Shown here one piece after another: positions 58,665 through 64,000 of a stretch of DNA of 64,000 bases. The stretch lies in contig JAHNZQ020000227.1 in NCBI GenBank assembly GCA_019155205.2, positions 419,072 through 483,071 of the forward strand, given 5' to 3'. The notes under the pieces are model-generated. The model saw only the letters and a list, made by a program, of their open reading frames with translations. It was not told the origin of the DNA and ran no database searches. Position 1 is the stretch's first letter, and each line of letters begins with the position of its first letter. The translations under genes and the position numbers were made by a program. The DNA comes from Gracilaria vermiculophylla. Its lineage: Eukaryota; Rhodophyta; Florideophyceae; Gracilariales; Gracilariaceae.

Positions 58665-60935
58665 TCATCTTTGAACTTCTTCCAATCTTACCAAGTCATT
58701 GAGCTGCCTTATTCTACCAGAGTTTGTGAGCCATTCGCGGAACCGCTGATTAACCATGAACTGAAACACAGTCTTTTTCGTTGGTGATGGAGTGCTTTGT
58801 TGCTCGTCGCTCGGGGCGAGTGCTGAAGAGCCACCACTATCACTCATGGATACATCGTTTTTTCCGTCTGAGCCTTCAATTTGAGTCTCGGGTTGTGTGT
58901 GATTCAGAGCTGCATGTTTTTTCTCCATTTTGCGAATCTCTGTCCTAAAAGTGAACATTTCAGATCGTTTGCGAACTAATTGTTCTTGGTATGCTTCAGG
59001 CAGTGGAAGTGGTATCGAAAAAAGCAGCCTTGTGGTAGCATCCCTCTCTTGTTCGTTGTCAGCTTCTGTCTGCATACGATCATTATCCTGCATGTTGAAA
59101 GGCTTTGATGATCGAACGGGTACGGCGAATGGAAGGAACCGCTCCGGAGACAAAATTGTAGCCACCGAAGAAGTAAGATCAGGATCTTTCCTGTCCGTCA
59201 TAAACGAAGAGCGGTAAGCAGGTCTATAGAACTTATCCCATACATTTGCGGATGGATCAACACCAACCGCAGCGATATGCTTTTCAAGCTCTGCTTTGCT
59301 GTAGGCTGCATTATATGGTGCAAACACCAAACCCCGGTTTTCACCCACGATTTGTGGGTTTCTATTCGTACAAATATATAGATGTGTGTCGAGACAGTTG
59401 GTCACGCGACAAACCCGAGCAATTGCATGAACTCGTACGTTAACGCAGTTAATGAGAGACGCAGATACACATGCCCCTATGAATAAACTACAGTCACGAC
59501 AGGCGATGAACGAAACACGTCCTAAAGACTGTAAAAGGTAGAAATGACAATCTGAGCAGTTGGAAATCCGCACTTCTCTTGCATGAGGATATTCCGTCAT
59601 ACTCGCATTTGTCGAAGGTATAGATGACCTAAGGATTGTCCTTCGCTCAAGGTCGCGGATCTCAACGACGTCCGTCGACCCCTCCATCTCTTGTAACAAC
59701 GGAACGCGAGTTATTGCATCCGTGATCTTCTTTACGAGTTCTTCTAGGGGAATCGACGGATGGCTCTGCCCTTCTCTCCATTGTGGTATGACCCATGATA
59801 TAGGCCTGTACGTTCCGGAAGGCTCACAAGTAGTTGTGAGCAGGAAAGCCATATGTTCAAACATCTGCCGCGTAATCGGGAGGTTCTTCGCTGAGTTCTT
59901 CGCATTTTCATCCTTTGAGGCACTTCTTTGGCCAGAGCCCGAAGAATTGGTTCTTGAGGATCCGTGTCCATTCTGACGATCCAAAGTGCCACTTTCTGCT
60001 GCAACAGCGCCACCGCCCATTACAACTCCACTGTCATGCTGCAACACGTCCAAGGAAACACTGGATGTCGGTGCTACACCGTAAGCATAAGCAATAGTGA
60101 GCAAAAGAGTCTTCAAGTTTGCCACCACAAGCCTGGTTTCCCTCTGAAACGCATGCTGCACCGATGCAATGATTGCCGATTTTGTTTGAATCATGGAGTT
60201 TAGGCGGTTTGGGGTCTTCTTTCTGGTTAATCCGTCTAAACTAGGGCTGCCTGGTGGCGCATGTGATTGAGAATGCGGCGACCCGTAGGAGGAGGGAAGT
60301 GCCTGAAGCACACGGGGCGATAAGGGTGTAGAACCCTGAGAAGCGCGAGGTGAGGATGTCTGCGTCAAAGACAGCGGCTGTACAGTTGAGGACTGGCCTT
60401 TGGGTCCACCTTCGTTTGTAAGCGGTAGCGGAGAAGTAGGTGCTGACGTCGATGACCCAATGGCTTGATCAGCATCCGGCCAGACCGCGTCTGCCTGTTC
60501 CCTGAACCGACTCGCTATAATCGCAAGGGCATGTAGCTGCAAAAATGCAAGCAACTCGGGGACAGGAATGAAAAGGCATCGATAGTTCAGCTGGCGACCG
60601 GGAGCCAGCTTTTCAGGATCATTGCATCTCACGAATGCATCTGGGGCGTTAGTTTCCAAAGCCTCGATGATAACGCCAGCGTCTTCTGAAGAGTCTAGAC
60701 GCGCATGAAGTCCGGCAGCCGCGACCCACGCATCGTACGTCACCGCAGGTGGTGCGGAGCGGTCTTTGACAACATTGGCAGCTAGGAGCTCATCTGCAAG
60801 ACGTGCAAAATCGATTTGCGACGCTTTCGGAATAGTCAGAATAGGAACGGCGACGGAGTGCTCAAAGACTTGACGACGGATCCATAGAGGCCCGATCACC
60901 TCCGGTTCCGCATCGTCCATGCGCTCGTCCATCAA
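58665..60935 (-). CDS. TBCCD1: TBCC domain-containing protein 1
   Basis: A single-exon protein of 756 residues. TBCCD1 links the centrosome or basal body to the nucleus in animals and green algae. The N-terminus has the conserved Arg-Arg-Gln-Val-Phe-Glu-His region. Ser/Pro-rich insertions (about 165-250 and 325-355) lengthen it relative to animal proteins of about 560. A C-CAP/TBCC beta-helix lies at about 460-560, with repeated Asn-Cys-x-x-Cys/Val turns (Ser-Asn-Cys-Ser-Asp-Cys, Ile-Ala-Cys-Arg-Asp-Cys, Thr-Asn-Cys-Leu-Asp). The C-terminus is the family's Asn-x-x-Phe-x-Glu-Trp-Leu-x-Asn-(Ser/Thr)-Gly-x-x-(Arg)-Gln-Leu-x-x-Leu. If this is a red alga it has no flagella, which makes its role notable. 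Confidence 0.9.
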   Translation of the reverse strand: MMDERMDDAEPEVIGPLWIRRQVFEHSVAVPILTIPKASQIDFARLADELLAANVVKDRSAPPAVTYDAWVAAAGLHARLDSSEDAGVIIEALETNAPDAFVRCNDPEKLAPGRQLNYRCLFIPVPELLAFLQLHALAIIASRFREQADAVWPDADQAIGSSTSAPTSPLPLTNEGGPKGQSSTVQPLSLTQTSSPRASQGSTPLSPRVLQALPSSYGSPHSQSHAPPGSPSLDGLTRKKTPNRLNSMIQTKSAIIASVQHAFQRETRLVVANLKTLLLTIAYAYGVAPTSSVSLDVLQHDSGVVMGGGAVAAESGTLDRQNGHGSSRTNSSGSGQRSASKDENAKNSAKNLPITRQMFEHMAFLLTTTCEPSGTYRPISWVIPQWREGQSHPSIPLEELVKKITDAITRVPLLQEMEGSTDVVEIRDLERRTILRSSIPSTNASMTEYPHAREVRISNCSDCHFYLLQSLGRVSFIACRDCSLFIGACVSASLINCVNVRVHAIARVCRVTNCLDTHLYICTNRNPQIVGENRGLVFAPYNAAYSKAELEKHIAAVGVDPSANVWDKFYRPAYRSSFMTDRKDPDLTSSVATILSPERFLPFAVPVRSSKPFNMQDNDRMQTEADNEQERDATTRLLFSIPLPLPEAYQEQLVRKRSEMFTFRTEIRKMEKKHAALNHTQPETQIEGSDGKNDVSMSDSGGSSALAPSDEQQSTPSPTKKTVFQFMVNQRFREWLTNSGRIRQLNDLVRLEEVQR

Positions 60936-61397
60936 AGAAAGTCGGGAACCCAGGGCAGAAAGTGTAGTGGTGCGTCTCGGCTCTGAATATTTTTGTGAAC
61001 GGATGTTTACGTTGATAAACTATCCAAAACAGTTCACCGGCACAAGCACTCAATAATGAGCATTAGAAGGTGTACTTTTGGCAGTTCAGTTTCACGTGCT
61101 TTTGCGCATGTAGGTCGTCGATCCTGATGCGGGGGTAAGACCAAAGCTGCGTCGCTGCACTAAGATAGTGAGAGGTGTAGCAGCTTTTCTTGTTCTCCAA
61201 AGGGCCGCGCAAAGAAGGCACCGTTGGCTTGTGATTCGGACAGATGGGAAGAGTATTACCGAGGAAGCTGCTCATTAGCGAGGCGTACTTTTACCCTTGA
61301 TACATGGCACACAGGCGACACAAAAAAAATCCGGATCGGTTGCACTTGGTGGCTGGCTCAGCTTTTTAGCACAACGTACGAGTCCGGATTCCAGACT
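60936..61397. promoter_or_regulatory. TBCCD1 promoter region
   Basis: No clear gene is seen. A possible first exon of the next item ends at 61397. Confidence 0.35.
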
Positions 61398-61614
61398 GTG
61401 AGTGACGACTCAACGAAACAAAATTATTTTATTTTTGTTAAATGTCATCGGCCTCAGAATTACGCCTAATCCTGTGCAGTTTAAATTTATTACTTTACTC
61501 GCAGAAGGGTTACACAAGTTAATTTGCAAAGAGGCAAATACTTCAGGTATCTCAGAATCAGCAGAGGCTGGTAAAATTCTCGACATCAATGCCTTTGTCA
61601 GAAGCATCAAGTAG
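61398..61614 (+). other. possible spliced small gene, 3' exon
   Basis: A 60-nt intron (GTGAGT at 61398 to CCTCAG at 61457) joins an upstream frame to 61458-61614. The exon encodes 52 residues, Ile-Thr-Pro-Asn-Pro followed by an amphipathic helix, a Gly-Lys-Ile-Leu-Asp and a final short helix. The pattern faintly recalls the CENP-X histone fold, but key end residues are missing and the start of exon 1 is not found. Confidence 0.22.
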
Positions 61615-62122
61615 TTCTTTTTTTTTTATGGAAACCCAAATCCCCTACTCAAAATAACAGGGACTGAAACTCCCCCACGGCGCCACCATCAAGAAACATG
61701 AATTGCGCATATTGCGACATATTGTTTTACTGCTAGGATTTCCACTGTGTGATTTCGTAGGTTTATGGCAAAACCAGTGTACTAAACAGCGTTCCTCGGT
61801 GGTTTGGAGAAGTGTTCCATAACAGTTGGGTGTTTCTCGATGCGCTCCTTCTACTGTAGGGTTTCATCTGGAAAGTCATTGTCCCAAAGATTGCATCGAT
61901 TGCGGCTTGCGTAAAATCACGATGTCCTTCATATCCGCTCTCGTACCGATTTTCAAACTCTTTAGGAGAATGGTGGCGACTGTGTCATTTATATCTTCTG
62001 ATACTGCTCAAGTGAGCAGAAGTGGCAGTTTACTCGGATGCTACTTGGTTTCAATGGCTAGAGATGCATGCATTGGTCTCTCTTCGTGTAGTCCATTGAT
62101 GTGAAGGAACATCCGAATTGCT
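61615..62122. other. intergenic, no gene recognised
   Basis: About 500 bp at the 3' side of the helicase gene. The plus-strand frame 61826-62104 has no motif. Confidence 0.4.
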
Positions 62123-64000
62123 TTACTTCCTAAATCTCGTGATTACTCTGGTCTTCGATATTCCTCGACTGTTCACAGGAAGGCGTTGCGGTTTTTTGTT
62201 ATTAGACTTACCTTTCTTTTTACTAGCATTAGCCAATCTGCGAGCTTCCGCTTTTGCTTTCTCCTTTCTCGTTTTTTTAATCTGATCCTTGCTCTTCAAC
62301 TCTGATCCCACATTCTTATCCCCGTTGCTTTGTTTTTGTCTGGCAAAGGCTGCAAGTCGGGCTTTTCGTCCGAACGCTCCTCTTCGAAAATCATTCGTTC
62401 CTAAGCCGTAATCAGTACCGATATTTGTCCCATCCGTCCCGGTGTGCATTTGTTCGGAGAGCTGCTCGACCGTTTTCTTGTTCTTCGACAGCCATCTCTT
62501 GAAACGATCTCCATCATCAGTTCCGTATGAAGCCCCTACTTTCGCTTTCGCGCGAGCCTCTCTGGTCGCAACGTGTAGATTTCGTTTTGATGTGGATTCG
62601 GTCACACCACCCTTCACAAAACGTTTTGTGACTCTGTCCCAGTACTTTCCGGAATTCGAACCCGTATGCTTACTTCGAAGCAAGTCAGCATTTTCATCAG
62701 CATTCATATCCATTGCTGCTTCTTGCAGCTCTTTGTATGCATGCAAGTCGTCCCCCATTCTTCCTCCTGTCCTTGCTTTAAATGCTCGAGTCTGCTGCAA
62801 TCTGTGTGGCTGCTGGGCCGGGAGAAAGAACTGCCTCCTCTCTTCTTCCAGAGTTCTTTGGCGAGGGGTAGATTTCCGGGTTCTATTAAATGTTGGCTGT
62901 GAGGCTGCAATGTTCGAACCAATGTCGAGAGGAGCATCAACATCCACTTCCTTGGACCAGCGTCCTTCGGTTCTACCAAAGTCTTCTCTATTGCCTTCGT
63001 CATGTTCTTCAGCTTCTTTCAGCCTCCGCTTCTTCATCAAGACACGAGAAGGTGGTGCCACAGTACTTTCAGTGGGGCGCCAAATTGAAATAAGCTCTGC
63101 TTGTTCAGCTGCATTCCGCTCTTCAGCCGATTCCAAGAAACTATACCATGGATGCGAAGGTAAGTATTTTCTTCCACCGCCTTCCATTAGCAAGGCTTTC
63201 CCTCGTCTGATGCTTTCTCCGCTTGCGTTTCCTCTTGTCTTTGAGTACAACTTGTGAGCGTTTTGAGCTGAAACGTGTGCCTTCTCTATGTCAACATCGC
63301 GAAACGCATTCTTTGTAAGCTCAACTTCTTCGTCTACAACGCCCTTGGGAAGAGACCCATATACGAAACTAGACTCCATCATGAAAGCTTGAGATGGATT
63401 GCTGCCACAATCAAGGTCGTCTTTCCCGCTTGCTAGTTTGCAATGTCGCCCAACAAAGAGAAAAACGTCAAGCATGTACGGAACCTCATCAGGAGCAACT
63501 AAACTTATCGCCGAACCAAACCTCCCGGCCCTCCCAGCTCGACCAATTCTGTGGATAAATAACTTGGGAGTAGCCGGCATATCATAGTTAACCACGACAT
63601 CGAGCTCGGGTAAATCTATCCCACGTGCAGCTACGTCCGTGACTATAAGAATTCCTTTTCTCTTTTTAAACTCCTTGACAGACTCTTGCCGAGCAATTTG
63701 GTCCATATTTCCGTGAATACAACACACTTCATCGCACAAGCAAAACCTCAGCAGGCTGGTAAGGTACTCCACACGCCTGTGTGTCGCAGCAAACACAATG
63801 CCATTGAGTCCATCTTGCCGCATTTTGCGTAGAATTACTTGTAGAGCCGCATCTTTTTCTAGATCTGCTCTGGTAGCAAGAAATGCAGTCGCTAGAGTTG
63901 GAGATAACGATTTGTCTGCGTCAAGACGAATAACTCGTAGGTTACTGCGAAGCCCTGTTTTTGAGAACTCGGCCATCGCATGCGGCATAGTCGCAGACAC
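62123..64000 (-). CDS. DDX54: DEAD-box helicase DDX54/Dbp10, 3' part
   Basis: 625 codons; the 5' part lies beyond the right edge. It acts in the nucleolus in large-subunit ribosome assembly. The window starts at motif III (Ser-Ala-Thr-Met-Pro). The second RecA domain follows: Gly-Ile-Val-Phe-Ala-Ala-Thr-His (IV), Thr-Asp-Val-Ala-Ala-Arg-Gly-Ile-Asp (V) and His-Arg-Ile-Gly-Arg-Ala-Gly-Arg (VI). The long basic tail carries the Dbp10 C-terminal domain, recognised by Lys-Tyr-Trp-Asp-Arg-Val-Thr-Lys-Arg-Phe-Val. It ends in a Lys-rich stretch. That tail separates it from other DEAD-box helicases. Motifs Q, I, Ia and II cannot be seen here. Confidence 0.92.
   Translation of the reverse strand: MSATMPHAMAEFSKTGLRSNLRVIRLDADKSLSPTLATAFLATRADLEKDAALQVILRKMRQDGLNGIVFAATHRRVEYLTSLLRFCLCDEVCCIHGNMDQIARQESVKEFKKRKGILIVTDVAARGIDLPELDVVVNYDMPATPKLFIHRIGRAGRAGRFGSAISLVAPDEVPYMLDVFLFVGRHCKLASGKDDLDCGSNPSQAFMMESSFVYGSLPKGVVDEEVELTKNAFRDVDIEKAHVSAQNAHKLYSKTRGNASGESIRRGKALLMEGGGRKYLPSHPWYSFLESAEERNAAEQAELISIWRPTESTVAPPSRVLMKKRRLKEAEEHDEGNREDFGRTEGRWSKEVDVDAPLDIGSNIAASQPTFNRTRKSTPRQRTLEEERRQFFLPAQQPHRLQQTRAFKARTGGRMGDDLHAYKELQEAAMDMNADENADLLRSKHTGSNSGKYWDRVTKRFVKGGVTESTSKRNLHVATREARAKAKVGASYGTDDGDRFKRWLSKNKKTVEQLSEQMHTGTDGTNIGTDYGLGTNDFRRGAFGRKARLAAFARQKQSNGDKNVGSELKSKDQIKKTRKEKAKAEARRLANASKKKGKSNNKKPQRLPVNSRGISKTRVITRFRK

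Noticed and set aside
62646..62665. GGTTCGAATTCC on the minus strand looks like a tRNA T-arm/B box
   Set aside because: It lies in the coding frame of the DDX54 gene (Gly-Ser-Asn-Ser-Gly), and no acceptor stem or anticodon arm surrounds it.

Overview
The window is eukaryotic nuclear DNA. The genes are compact, and most are single-exon. The few introns I can place are short (72, 74, 80, 82 and 100 nt) apart from one of 371 nt in histone H3. Conserved genes sit in islands between repeat blocks. One predicted protein has a plausible plastid-targeting N-terminus. Compact intron-poor genes interleaved with Copia, chromodomain Gypsy, Harbinger and Tc1 elements fit a multicellular red alga of the Chondrus type. 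That assignment is inference, not proven by any single marker.

Repeat block (1-26,750). From left to right it holds: a decayed Cys-rich ORF; an A/C-rich satellite; a PIF/Harbinger DNA transposon with two convergent broken ORFs and imperfect terminal inverted repeats; a truncated Copia element (A); a second Copia lineage (B) split by a complete Copia element (C) with two 635-bp LTRs; and a Tc1/mariner transposon split by a chromodomain Gypsy element (D) with 199-bp LTRs. The order of events can be read from the nesting. Decay is mostly by nonsense codons rather than frameshifts.

Gene block (27,096-64,000). Plus-strand genes: a twin CX9C protein (CHCHD2/10 type), a Cys homologue of SelW, an AT-hook plus DnaJ-zinc-finger protein, a secreted Kunitz/BPTI-domain protein, a UQCC6/brawnin-like microprotein, ATP synthase subunit d, an F-box-like protein, the U5 GTPase Snu114/EFTUD2 and ribophorin II. 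Minus-strand genes: ATP synthase assembly factor ATPAF1/ATP11 (three exons), a CCHC-knuckle coiled-coil protein (two exons), the UFM1 ligase UFL1, histone H3 (two exons), a membrane-anchored inositol-polyphosphate 5-phosphatase with a C-terminal C2-like region, TBCCD1, and the 3' part of a DDX54/Dbp10 helicase that runs off the right edge.

Themes. Several genes serve the mitochondrion (CHCHD, ATPAF1, ATP5PD, UQCC6-like) and two serve the ER (RPN2, UFL1), but there is no operon-like organisation. Convergent pairs lie close together (UQCC6-like/UFL1 45 bp, Snu114/H3 145 bp), and one divergent pair shares a 261-bp promoter interval. The most surprising items are the spliced Kunitz gene, the AT-hook/DnaJ-finger fusion, the hidden 73-residue microprotein, and the nested elements with nonsense-biased decay. 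No tRNA, rRNA or CRISPR array was seen.
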